Shown one piece after another: positions 1 to 8,349 of a stretch of DNA of 64,000 bases; the first letter of the stretch is position 1; each line of letters begins with the position of its first letter. The position numbers and the translations under genes were made by a program. This DNA is from Planctomycetota bacterium (GTDB lineage Bacteria > Planctomycetota > UBA8108 > JACQVS01): positions 1 to 64,000 of the forward strand of contig JANQLS010000103.1 of NCBI GenBank assembly GCA_028280485.1. Direction: 5' to 3'. Under the pieces are notes generated by a model. That model was given only the letters and a program-made list of their open reading frames with translations, made no database searches and was not told the origin of the DNA.

Positions 1-17
1 ACTCGGCCGCGGACATT

Positions 18-106
18 GGCTCGTAGAGCCTATGTTCAGCGGAGTGAAAGCAAATCTGTGATTTGCTGAAACGGTTGAATCAGGCTCCGCAGGAGCAAGA
101 TTCAAC
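18..106. other. Cluster of three perfect hairpins, possible ncRNA end or repeat
   Basis: Three perfect hairpins follow one another. GGCTC/GAGCC has a GTA loop (18-30). AGCAAATC/GATTTGCT has a TGT loop (49-67). A two-tier stem pairs GTTGAATC with GATTCAAC and inside it GCTCC with GGAGC (74-106). No reading frame stays open across it. A strong terminator-like hairpin lies 75 bases downstream. I do not recognise an RNA family (no tmRNA, RNase P or SRP signature), so it could be the 3' part of a structured RNA that begins outside the window, or another palindromic repeat. Confidence 0.3.
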
Positions 107-125
107 AGAAACTAATTAGTCGTCA

Positions 126-151
126 AAGTAGTCGGCTCACCCCGTGAGCCG
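126..151 (-). repeat. Family B palindromic repeat, copy 1
   Basis: Hairpin GGCTCAC/GTGAGCC (133-149) with tail AGTAGT at its left end. The 26 bases are a perfect reverse complement of 655-680, so the two copies bracket the gene-free stretch between them. Confidence 0.75.
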
Positions 152-180
152 GAACTGGACCGCATTCAATTACCTAATTC

Positions 181-214
181 AAGAAGGCTCAACATAAGGT
201 TGAGCCTTCTTTTG
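181..214 (+). terminator. Rho-independent terminator-like hairpin
   Basis: A perfect 13-bp stem (181-193 with 199-211) closes a 5-base loop. It begins with AAGAAGG and ends in a short T run (to 213). Both strands would carry the flanking A/T tracts, so direction is uncertain. No gene in the window ends here, so it may serve a transcript entering from the left edge. Confidence 0.55.
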
Positions 215-273
215 ATGGTAGTTGCCCACGTCGAGGCAGTGAATTTTTAACCCAAAACCGATGAAGCTTCTTT

Positions 274-420
274 TATCCCTCGCTAAAGCTTCGGGCTTCC
301 CTGGCTTATCGGTATTTTGATGCGGAACGTCAACCTCTCAATCATCGGTGTTCTATAGGTCCTCCGTTCAACTATGAAATGCTCTCTAACCTAGGAAGCC
401 CGAAGCTTTAGCGAGGGATA
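274..420. repeat. Family A inverted repeat pair (27-bp arms)
   Basis: The left arm (274-300) and right arm (394-420) are perfect reverse complements of 27 bases with the core CCCTCGCTAAAGCTTCGGGC, separated by 93 bases. The pair sits inside the family B pair 126-151/655-680, making a nested symmetric structure. The rest of 1-674 contains no supportable gene. Confidence 0.75.
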
Positions 421-654
421 ATGAAGTGACAATTGGTTTAAAAATTGTTTTACCCTAAAAATTCACAACCTCGTCGTGTGCCGTCTGAATCTATTACGAT
501 TCCTGAGGAGTAGTGTCGCACTTACAGTGCTATAAATTGTCGGGCATTCAACCTTGATGGGATTGTCGTCTGAAGCTAAAGAGACCTACAAATATTAATC
601 GAAGTTTTCGGCAGGGGTAAATGAAGGATTCAGGTAGGTTACGTTTAACCGTTT

Positions 655-680
655 CGGCTCACGGGGTGAGCCGACTACTT
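655..680 (+). repeat. Family B palindromic repeat, copy 2, overlapping a stop codon
   Basis: Hairpin CGGCTCAC/GTGAGCCG followed by the tail ACTACTT. The CTA at 675-677 is, on the minus strand, the TAG stop codon of the gene starting at 1409. It is a perfect inverted copy of 126-151. Confidence 0.75.
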
Positions 681-1409
681 CTTCACCGTCAAATGCGCCA
701 CGGGTAAAACTCCCACGTAGCCTCCCTTTTCAAACCAGCCTAAGGAAGCGTACTCGGCGCTATAACCCGTGGGATGGGCAATCGAGCTAATGCGATAAAC
801 CGTGTCGTAAACGGGAATCTTGATGACCCCTTTGATATCGGTCGTCAGATTGAAAAATTGCAGCTTTAAGCTTGGATCGAGGCCCTTTTCATTCACACGA
901 TTGTGTTCGATGGAAAGGCTTTGAATATTTGCTCCCTGAATGGCTTGGCCAAATTCATTTTCATAGCCTTGCTCTAAGACGACGGGAGCGTGTTCTAAGG
1001 CTTGATCGTAGAATTGCCGACTTTTACTATTTTCATCATTCATTTCATACCAAAGTCCGAGAAGGTATTCGGCATAAAAGAAATTCGGCTTTTCTTTGAG
1101 GATCGATTCTAATTCAGTTTTAACTTCTTCATTTTTAAATAAGGGAATTTGATTTTGCGAATGGCGCATCAACGCTGCTTGAGTCAGGCAGCGTTTAAGT
1201 AGCTCCTCTTCTTTTACCGTTAAGGAAAAATCGATAGGACGCCAAGTCGAGCTATGAACTATTTTATCGATAACGCGGCCTTCGAGGTTGACCTTCACTA
1301 CAGGAGCTCGAGAAGGGGTGTGATCGATGAAGTACCAGAGGCCGATGGCGATGAGGGGGAGGACGATGATGATAGTGATTTTGCCTAATTTTTTTTTGGC
1401 CACGGTCAC
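675..1409 (-). CDS. Membrane-anchored hypothetical protein with TPR-like segment
   Basis: The 244-residue product is not recognised as a named family. Residues about 11-29 form one hydrophobic segment after a lysine-rich start (AKKKLGK), so it is predicted to be an N-anchored protein facing the periplasm or outside. Residues about 100-140 (FFYAEYLLGLWYEMNDENS, then YDQALEHAP) resemble a single tetratricopeptide-type helix pair. The C-terminal half looks like a small beta-rich domain. The start is GTG at 1409 with GAGG just upstream; a second GTG at 1403 is also possible. It stands alone, and its TAG stop lies within a family B palindromic repeat. Confidence 0.7.
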   Translation of the reverse strand: MTVAKKKLGKITIIIVLPLIAIGLWYFIDHTPSRAPVVKVNLEGRVIDKIVHSSTWRPIDFSLTVKEEELLKRCLTQAALMRHSQNQIPLFKNEEVKTELESILKEKPNFFYAEYLLGLWYEMNDENSKSRQFYDQALEHAPVVLEQGYENEFGQAIQGANIQSLSIEHNRVNEKGLDPSLKLQFFNLTTDIKGVIKIPVYDTVYRISSIAHPTGYSAEYASLGWFEKGGYVGVLPVAHLTVKK

Positions 1410-1663
1410 GCCTCAATTTTTGGTTTATTGGGATTTTGAGTTCAAATTCTAGGTCACCGTCGTAGATAAGCAGAAAAGATTTCAGATATTTTATAAAAAA
1501 AGGTAGTTGCCTACGCTGTGTGCGGTGGTTAGCAGGTAAATTCTATTAAATCGAATAAATGGGAAGAAACTTATCACACAGACAATTTACGATTCTTCAA
1601 CGTTATCGTTTCAGGCTAAAGAGCACCTGGGCAATTTCTTTCCGTGGAACTCCTGCCATAAAC

Positions 1664-1700
1664 CCAAGGGCTGAAGGCCCGCCACTTTATAGCCCAGGAT
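1664..1700 (+). repeat. Family C composite repeat, degenerate partial copy
   Basis: CCAAGGGCTGAAGGCCCGCC followed by TAGCCCAGG matches the left part of the better-preserved copies at 15478 and 59728. The rest has decayed. The surrounding 1410-1870 stretch carries no gene I can support, only this repeat, the large hairpin at 1750 and two family B copies. Confidence 0.5.
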
Positions 1701-1749
1701 CGTTTGAGGATAAGGGGAGCCTTATATGGGAGTCAAAAGATTGAAATGA

Positions 1750-1794
1750 AAAAAAAGAAGAGGGCCCAACGAAGTTGGGCCCTCTTCTTTTTTT
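1750..1794. terminator. Strong bidirectional terminator hairpin
   Basis: A perfect 21-bp stem (1750-1770 with 1774-1794) closes a GAA loop. The core GAGGGCCCAAC is flanked by A7 on one side and T7 on the other, so it would act on both strands. It lies 77 bases beyond the stop of the giant haem protein gene read on the minus strand, which it most likely terminates. Confidence 0.8.
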
Positions 1795-1824
1795 GTCACG
1801 AATGAACAAGATTAAGGTAAAGAC

Positions 1825-1875
1825 GGCACACGGCGTGTGACTACTACCATCCGCACACGGAGTGTGCGGACTACC
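1825..1875 (+). repeat. Two tandem family B palindromic repeats
   Basis: Copy one (1825-1848) is a CACACGGCGTGTG hairpin with tail ACTACTACC. Copy two (1851-1875) is CCGCACACGGAGTGTGCGG with tail ACTACC. The CTA at 1871-1873 is the TAG stop codon of the minus-strand giant gene. The stems differ in sequence but stay paired. Confidence 0.75.
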
Positions 1876-4800
1876 TTTCACCCGCTTTGAGTACAAAGTG
1901 AACCAAGTCGAGAACCTCGGCTTTCTTCAACCATTGGTGGAGACCTTCGGGCATGATGGAAGCTTTTTCCGTCGTTGCTCGTAGGATGGTCGATTTTTTG
2001 ACAACCTTAGGTTTGTCTGAAGCCAATGGATCTGAAACGACGTGGACTTCAGTATTGGTTTCCTTGACGACCAAGCCGTTTACGATCGTTCCTGTGTTCA
2101 GGATAAAGGAACGCATGGCGTACTTCTCTTCTACATCGCGGGAAGGCTCTAAGATCGAACGCAGGATATGTTCGGGATTGAGCTTCTTCTTGTCGAGAGT
2201 CGCGAGGTCGGGACCGAAGACTCCACCTACACCTTTCAATTTATGACATTGAGCACAACCCAAGTTACCGAAGACCTTGGCCCCATTGGCGAGTGAGCGT
2301 TTCTTAGAATTCGCCTCAGAAAGTTTGAAGTCACTGAACTTCCAATCTTTGACAAACTTGGGAACCCATTTGTTGGGGTCAGCCTTGGCGATCTTGCGGC
2401 CGTCTTCTAAGGGGTGCAATTGCAACAGAGCGTTGGCATCCCAGCTGAGAGCATCGCCACGATCGATTTTACGCACGCTGGCCACTTTCTTGGGTGAAAT
2501 GGGCTTTGCGCGATTGCTCCATGTATTTCTGACGTAAGTGGCCACTGCGGCGATCTCCGCGTCATTCAACAATTGACGGAAACCCGTCATCGGAGGCAGT
2601 GGAGGCGAGCTGTAGGTTTTCCCATTCACTTCGATCGTACCGTGGAGACCGTCTAAGATGATCTTCACGAGGCGATCTTCAGATCCCGTTGCCCATAGGC
2701 TTCCATTCAAGGGAGGATAGAGATTAGGGAGACCTTCCCCGTTGGATTGGTGGCACGTCGAGCAGTGGCTGTCTCGGTGATAGACTTCTTTACCTAAAGC
2801 CATGACTTGAGGATTGGCTTTCACTGGAATGCTGGCTCGTAGTTGAGCTAAGGCTTTGGCTGAACTTGAGGAGTTGGCTTGAGTAGACAATCCATCCCCT
2901 AAACTCAAAAGTTTCGAGTAAGAATCCAACTGTCGTTGGACAGGTGTGGCTTTGCCTGCTCTTTTGATCAGGCTACTCAAAACTCCAGAAGCCTGTTCTT
3001 GACTCAATTGATCCGCTACTTGGCGAGCGGGGATCGTAGCCAGGGCATCCAGGGCGTCACTCGTTTGCTTGTCAGCGAGAACTAACTTAGTAAAAGTTGC
3101 CACTTTTTCTTTTCGGTGTCCCGGCCACGCGGAGACAACATCGATAGCTAAGGAGTGGAAACTTCCACTTCCAACGGGACTCAAGACGGATGTTGGAATT
3201 CGCTGCTTATTGAAACCGGGTCCCTTCCACATGACACGCAGGCCATCTCCGCCACCATTATCGTAATAATTGACGGTGATCGAGTGGATTCCTGCTTCCA
3301 GAGTGACTTTTCCATTGCGCTCTTGCGGTCCATGGTTTCCGTCGTTGTTGACGATTTCTTTGCCGTTGATATATAAGCGAGATCCATCATCGGAAATGGT
3401 GTAGAAAACATAAGTTCCTGATCGAGGAATGGTAATAGAAGCTCGTTGACGAGTTGCGAACGCGTCGCGTTTACCCTTAGGAACGAAAGTTTGGAAATAC
3501 TTCAGTTTTCCGGTGAATTTAGGTTTCACTCGATCCAGATTTTTATTTGAAACATTTTGGCCAGGATTGGGCTCGTAGTATTCGAAGCTAATCGCTGGAC
3601 CGTCACTCGCTACGACATTGTCTTTATCGGATCGCAAATGATCAGGGAGTTCGTAAGTGAGTTTTTGGACTGAGCTGAAGAGAGGTTCACGAGCTTTCGT
3701 GTGTTTCCCCGCTTTTAAACTCTTAAGCAAGCTGCTTAGATTTTCACGGGTTTGAAGAGCGTGCTGCCATGCTGCTTTCGCTTCGCCGGCATTGACCCAT
3801 GCGGTGTAAGCACCTAAGCGAACTGTTCCCGAGGTGGTGTTACGAGCTAATCGAGCAACGGCGTCGATCGATCCTTTAGCATCCGTTGAGGCTAACATCT
3901 GTGAGAAATCTGCCAAGCTGGGCTTGCCGGTTTTTTCGGCATCTTTGATGCGAGCGATGAGCTCATCTAACTTCGAATGCCCTGATTTCTTTGCCATCGT
4001 GGCAATGGCTTCCCAACGGTATTTCACGGGGATTTCGGCGCGGTTAAGGAGGGCTTCGTAAACGGAATCGTTACGTTCCATTTTGACTAAACTCGCGGGG
4101 CTCGCCTTTTGAAGGGCGTAAGCTTCAGCGGCCGGAGAGAGTTTAGTTCCTCTCTTTTGGGCGTCGACGATCATCGCATCGACATCGATCGCTCCACGAG
4201 CGTAATTGAGCACCGCTTCCAGTTCGGAATCTAATTGGCGAGTGGCGGCTTCGAAGATGACTTCACCGGCGGCTAAGCCTTCGAATTCAACCGCTGCTTT
4301 AAGTGCTTCAGCTCGAACCAAGGGCGATTCATCGCGACCGGCTTGAATTAAAATATCTTGCCAACCATCGGTGATCGTTCCTTTCGTCTTGAACATCTTC
4401 TGGCCCCAGTGCCCCAGAGTACGAATAGCGGCGGCCCGAACCCGAGCCTCCTCGGCTTTGAAGGTTTTCTTGACCAAAGCAAGGTTGGGTTTGCGGTGTT
4501 CTTCGAGGACCCAAAGGGCTTCGAGAAGCGCCTGAGCTTCAGCGGGTTTCTCTGGGGAAAGTTTCGCCGTCCACTTGATCAATTCAGCGACAACCTTGTC
4601 GGAGTCCCGTCCACTGAGTTCCAAACGTGCGCGGTAACGATTGGGATTTTCATTAGCAAAGAAAGCATTCAGTACTTCAGGAATAGGCTTCCCTTTGAGC
4701 TTCATCGGCTTCAAGAGAGGTCGACCTTCAGCCGTGACGCGGTAGATTCTTCCGTGTTGGGTGTCTCGGTTGGGATCCCGCATGTTGTGCTGCATGTGAC

Positions 4801-6796
4801 CGATGAGAACGTTGCACCAATCAGAAATGTAGAGAGCGCCGTCACCACCAATTTCGACATCGGTGGGGCGGAAGTTGGGATCGCTGGAGTAAACGATGGG
4901 TTCGATTTCTTCAGCGACGATGTTAGCACCTTCGTACTTCACTTCGTGTTGGAGCACTCCGAGGAATCCGATCGTGTTACAGATCAGGAAATTTCCATTG
5001 TTCTCTTTGGGGAAGTGACTACTGGAAAGAATTCCGGTTGCAGCGACGGGGCGAACGCGCTTACGGAACCATTGACGATTCCCGCGTCCTTTTCCGATGT
5101 TGACGTAGCTTCCGGTTCCACTCGTACCATCGTTGGTGAAGTGGTAGCCCCATTGGTCGAAGACATTTCCGTGAGGGTTGGGACCGATGGGAAAGTGGAA
5201 CTCGATTTCAAACGTACGAGGATTGAAACGGTGAACACCCGAAGCGCCCGTTCGATACGTTTTGGTGGGCGTTTCCATCGAGACGACGTTAAAGATTCCT
5301 CTCGACCAGTAGAGCCATCCATCGGGGCCGATCAACATGGCGTTCGCCGAGTGGTGAGTATCCGCGCTCGACATCCCTTGAAGCATGCGTACTTTTTTAT
5401 CCGCTTTGTAATCGCCGTCGGTATCTTCTAAGTACCAGAGCTCAGGAAGAGCAGCGACCAGCATTCCACCGCCCCAGAATTCGAAACCGGTGATACTGTT
5501 GAGTTCATCGGCAAAGATGATGCATTTATCAGCTACGCCGTCAGCGTTGTCATCGGGGAGGCAGACGATTCTGTCTAATCGAGGTTGAGTTGGATCCCAG
5601 TGAGGATAGGAAGGCCAAACCGAAGCGAAGAGTTTGCCATCGGTGTCGACCGCCATTTGAACGGGGTTGACCACTTCAGGGAACATCTCTTCAGAGGCGA
5701 AGAGATTCACTTTCATTCCCTTGGCGATCTTCATTTTGGAGATCGCCTCTTTCCCCCCCAAGTAGGGGTGAGATTGATTTTCTAATTTTCCGGGTCTGTT
5801 GGTTCGTACTTTAAGGACGGGAGGGATATTGTCGTCGACAACTTTGTGTGCTTTACCCTTCGCAGCAGCCCAAATCGCATTGTCGCGGTTGGCGGTCATA
5901 ATGTCGAAGATTTCCATTTCTCGTCGCATGACATCGGCATTGGATTGACCGAACCATGCTAACCTCGAACGCCCACCGTAGACGTTGTAACCGTCGACCA
6001 CGCGGTAACGACTGAACCAGTAATAGTTTTTTTCTAGGACGGCTTCACGGACCTTTTCGATCAAGGAAGTGTTGTTGATGACTTTGTTAGAGCCTTTGAC
6101 CAGTTGGCTCATGATCACCTTAGCAACGGCCTTGTTACCGTTGTCACTTAAGTGAATCCCGTTGATTGTGAGATTTTCTTTTTTGGATTTATAGAGTTTT
6201 TGGGTGGCGCTAAAGAGATCGACAAAGGGAACGTTTTTCTCTTCGCAAACTTCAGCCATAGCTTCTGAGTAGATCTTTAAATTGATGTTGTTCTCACTTC
6301 CGTCGGGGAGGTGGGGGCTTCCTGTGTTCTCGTGGGCGATAGGTGAGAAGATCACGAGGCGCGGAGCCGACTTCTCGTTGTACTTCTGCGCTCGCATGCC
6401 GTCGATCATTCCAGCGAGGTCTTTTTTAAATCCGTTGATTCCATCCGGGCCTGCATAAGATTCGTTGTAGCCAAAGAAGCAGAAGGCGACATCCGTCTTG
6501 TTTTTGGCTAACCACTGATCGGGGCTACCGAAGTTATTTGACCTCGTTCGGGTGGTGATCGAGTCAGCGCTGAATCCCAAATTCCTAAAGGTGAGGTTGT
6601 GATTGGGAAAAGCAGCGTGGAGGTACGTTTCTAACCAAGCGTGGTGTTGCATGCGGTCAGCCATCGTATTTCCGATGTAGCTGACGTGATCACCCTTGTT
6701 GAGCTGGAAGTCTTCAGCGACTGAATTGGCTGAAGGCAAAACCAGAAGCGCAAGTAGAGCGGTTATCAGACTGAAGCTGAGCTTACTTTTAATCAT
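1871..6796 (-). CDS. PVC-type haem-binding membrane-bound dehydrogenase with SGNH, HEAT, PA14 and cytochrome c domains
   Basis: Exported multidomain protein of 1641 residues. A signal peptide (about 1-27) is followed by an SGNH/GDSL-hydrolase-like domain (about 30-240, with the catalytic-type block GIHLSDNGNKAV). Next come a PVC-type membrane-bound dehydrogenase beta-propeller (about 355-740), HEAT-like repeats (about 760-960) and a PA14-like domain (about 1085-1205, with YTISDDGSRLYINGKE). Two c-type haem sites follow: CSTCH near 1345 and CAQCH near 1513. The second lies in the C-terminal haem domain shared by this family. A periplasmic redox role on sugars is the family inference; the substrate is unknown. 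I chose ATG 6796 because an AGAAGAAAAGAAACG purine stretch precedes it and the signal peptide begins there. An in-frame ATG at 6835 is less likely. It is monocistronic, and its stop lies in a palindromic repeat. Confidence 0.9.
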   Translation of the reverse strand: MIKSKLSFSLITALLALLVLPSANSVAEDFQLNKGDHVSYIGNTMADRMQHHAWLETYLHAAFPNHNLTFRNLGFSADSITTRTRSNNFGSPDQWLAKNKTDVAFCFFGYNESYAGPDGINGFKKDLAGMIDGMRAQKYNEKSAPRLVIFSPIAHENTGSPHLPDGSENNINLKIYSEAMAEVCEEKNVPFVDLFSATQKLYKSKKENLTINGIHLSDNGNKAVAKVIMSQLVKGSNKVINNTSLIEKVREAVLEKNYYWFSRYRVVDGYNVYGGRSRLAWFGQSNADVMRREMEIFDIMTANRDNAIWAAAKGKAHKVVDDNIPPVLKVRTNRPGKLENQSHPYLGGKEAISKMKIAKGMKVNLFASEEMFPEVVNPVQMAVDTDGKLFASVWPSYPHWDPTQPRLDRIVCLPDDNADGVADKCIIFADELNSITGFEFWGGGMLVAALPELWYLEDTDGDYKADKKVRMLQGMSSADTHHSANAMLIGPDGWLYWSRGIFNVVSMETPTKTYRTGASGVHRFNPRTFEIEFHFPIGPNPHGNVFDQWGYHFTNDGTSGTGSYVNIGKGRGNRQWFRKRVRPVAATGILSSSHFPKENNGNFLICNTIGFLGVLQHEVKYEGANIVAEEIEPIVYSSDPNFRPTDVEIGGDGALYISDWCNVLIGHMQHNMRDPNRDTQHGRIYRVTAEGRPLLKPMKLKGKPIPEVLNAFFANENPNRYRARLELSGRDSDKVVAELIKWTAKLSPEKPAEAQALLEALWVLEEHRKPNLALVKKTFKAEEARVRAAAIRTLGHWGQKMFKTKGTITDGWQDILIQAGRDESPLVRAEALKAAVEFEGLAAGEVIFEAATRQLDSELEAVLNYARGAIDVDAMIVDAQKRGTKLSPAAEAYALQKASPASLVKMERNDSVYEALLNRAEIPVKYRWEAIATMAKKSGHSKLDELIARIKDAEKTGKPSLADFSQMLASTDAKGSIDAVARLARNTTSGTVRLGAYTAWVNAGEAKAAWQHALQTRENLSSLLKSLKAGKHTKAREPLFSSVQKLTYELPDHLRSDKDNVVASDGPAISFEYYEPNPGQNVSNKNLDRVKPKFTGKLKYFQTFVPKGKRDAFATRQRASITIPRSGTYVFYTISDDGSRLYINGKEIVNNDGNHGPQERNGKVTLEAGIHSITVNYYDNGGGDGLRVMWKGPGFNKQRIPTSVLSPVGSGSFHSLAIDVVSAWPGHRKEKVATFTKLVLADKQTSDALDALATIPARQVADQLSQEQASGVLSSLIKRAGKATPVQRQLDSYSKLLSLGDGLSTQANSSSSAKALAQLRASIPVKANPQVMALGKEVYHRDSHCSTCHQSNGEGLPNLYPPLNGSLWATGSEDRLVKIILDGLHGTIEVNGKTYSSPPLPPMTGFRQLLNDAEIAAVATYVRNTWSNRAKPISPKKVASVRKIDRGDALSWDANALLQLHPLEDGRKIAKADPNKWVPKFVKDWKFSDFKLSEANSKKRSLANGAKVFGNLGCAQCHKLKGVGGVFGPDLATLDKKKLNPEHILRSILEPSRDVEEKYAMRSFILNTGTIVNGLVVKETNTEVHVVSDPLASDKPKVVKKSTILRATTEKASIMPEGLHQWLKKAEVLDLVHFVLKAGER

Positions 6797-7092
6797 CGTT
6801 TCTTTTCTTCTATCATTACTGGGAATTGGAGCCAACGTTGACAGTCAGAATTCTCAATTGAACTGAGATTCTTAATTTCGTTAGGACACATTTTGACTAA
6901 GAGATTTGAGACCGGATCCGAATTTCAGATGGTTCGATTCCAAGCGTCTATCGTAGCAGAGTGAAGGGCCGATAAACAACAGCTCAGTCGGGGTTTAGGA
7001 GGATCTAATTGAGTGGATTTTTGGGGGGAGAGGAGGGTGAGAGTTATTTCTCTTTAATTCTTGGCGAAATCTCGCGGGAAACTTGGGGAAAT
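6797..7092. other. Intergenic, no gene seen
   Basis: The leader and promoter region of the minus-strand giant gene. I see no open frame, RNA gene or clear promoter boxes that I would defend. Confidence 0.5.
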
Positions 7093-7157
7093 GTAGCCTA
7101 ACTTGTAAAAGTTTGACGGGTGATGTCGGGTGGCCAAATTTTTACAAATTCGGCTAC
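7093..7157. repeat. Imperfect inverted repeat (family D) downstream of the GH99-like gene
   Basis: Arms 7093-7114 (GTAGCCTAACTTGTAAAAG) and 7136-7157 (its near reverse complement ending CGGCTAC) pair with a few mismatches around a 21-base loop. It lies 28 bases past the stop at 7186 on the minus strand. It could stabilise or end that transcript, but no T-run follows. The ends GTAGCC/GGCTAC recall a mobile palindromic repeat. Confidence 0.5.
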
Positions 7158-7185
7158 GAAGGTTGCGAGATGCTCAGGTAGCTTT

Positions 7186-8349
7186 TTATTTACTGAATTC
7201 TTCTTTCAAAATATCTAAATACAAATTTCCGTAATCCACATAACGATCGCCTTGAGTGTAGTGCTTCCCATCTTTCGAATCATCTTTGGTGGTGGGGCGG
7301 TGCTTACCCGGCGTCGCTTCGATTTGGGTGTCTTCATACCATTCATTAAAGGAGGTCACCATCACCATGTTCTGGGCTCGTTGATCGAGGAAGGGGATCG
7401 CCGACTGTCGAATCATCTCACGAAAGATATCTCCCTCTTTTGAGTCTTCTCGATCTTTGAAGTACCGAGCGCGTCCTGCGTGACCGTTTCGAACGGCTCG
7501 ATCATTAAATCCGGGGCTGATGGCGGGAATAAAGGCTTTGCTAACTAGGTGAGCTTGGGTTTGAGCGTTTTTATAAATCTGATTGAGTCGATCCAAAGAA
7601 TCTTGAGAAGCTCCTTTGATTTGGAGTGACTGTCCGTAGACGTCGTACGCCGTGATCCCGTCCCAGTTTTTTGCGAACTCGGCTTTATAGTGAGGACCGA
7701 ACACCTCATCGCCAATTAAATAGAGCTCAGGGAATTTCTTCCGAAGTAGGGAGAGAGCTTGTTGACCTTTGAGGTTACTTCGAAAGTAAACTCGGGTCAG
7801 ATAGATAAAGACGACCGGCTTGCCATCGATTTTGAGATAGTTGTTATCGTCAAAGTAATGTTTTTTAAGGTACTCAAAATCAGGGATTAAATTGGAATAA
7901 TGGGGCTTTTTGAAGGAGCCTAGCCTTCCCGTAGATTCATAGAGCGCCGCATACTTGAGCTTTGAAGCTTGTGGGTGCTTCATGATCTTATTTCTAAAAG
8001 TGTCGTCTTGAGTTTTATGGCCTCCCCACCAGCTGACCGCCCAAAAATCGATTCCCGCTCGAACGCTTTGTGCGATGTGATCCCCGATGACCTTGGGATC
8101 TCGGCTGTCATAAATTCCTAACTTCGGAAGTTGTGGGGGAGACAATCGACCTCTCAGGGCTTGCTTCATCCAACCGACACTCTGCTTGTTCTTATTGCCA
8201 CCATACCAAGCGTAATAGTAGGCTCCAACCAAAGCCTTCTTCTTTTCAGCTGAGCTTTCAGCTTCTTTTGAGCTGATGTTTCCTTGGGGGGAATGGGAGA
8301 GTGAGATGAAGATAATCGTGAATAAGAGGATGATCGATTTTTGCATCAT
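7186..8349 (-). CDS. Glycoside hydrolase family 99-like (WbsX-type) secreted protein
   Basis: Predicted exported TIM-barrel protein of 387 residues related to GH99 endo-mannosidases and the WbsX-like group. A signal peptide (about 1-22) leads to the early barrel motif GAYYYAWYGG (about 43-52). Later come FWAVSWWGG (about 101-109) and the diagnostic late motif FNEWYEDTQIEAT (about 340). GH99 enzymes cleave alpha-mannosidic linkages. The closeness to true GH99 cannot be judged by eye, so the substrate is open. The start overlaps the stop of the upstream sugar isomerase-like gene by 4 bases (ATGA), which indicates translational coupling and a shared sugar-related role. Confidence 0.8.
   Translation of the reverse strand: MMQKSIILLFTIIFISLSHSPQGNISSKEAESSAEKKKALVGAYYYAWYGGNKNKQSVGWMKQALRGRLSPPQLPKLGIYDSRDPKVIGDHIAQSVRAGIDFWAVSWWGGHKTQDDTFRNKIMKHPQASKLKYAALYESTGRLGSFKKPHYSNLIPDFEYLKKHYFDDNNYLKIDGKPVVFIYLTRVYFRSNLKGQQALSLLRKKFPELYLIGDEVFGPHYKAEFAKNWDGITAYDVYGQSLQIKGASQDSLDRLNQIYKNAQTQAHLVSKAFIPAISPGFNDRAVRNGHAGRARYFKDREDSKEGDIFREMIRQSAIPFLDQRAQNMVMVTSFNEWYEDTQIEATPGKHRPTTKDDSKDGKHYTQGDRYVDYGNLYLDILKEEFSK

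Noticed and set aside
1559..1744. A 61-codon plus-strand frame
   Set aside because: It crosses the degenerate family C copy and stops just before the large terminator hairpin, with nothing to support translation.
4358..5431. A 357-codon open frame on the plus strand opposite the giant haem protein gene
   Set aside because: The opposite strand encodes clear dehydrogenase-domain sequence continuous over 4.9 kb. The plus frame has no recognisable family or start signal and is a codon-bias shadow.
6929..6945. GGTTCGATTCC, resembling a tRNA T-loop
   Set aside because: The flanking bases (AGAT... and ...AAGCG) do not form a T-stem, and no acceptor, D or anticodon stems can be drawn around it.
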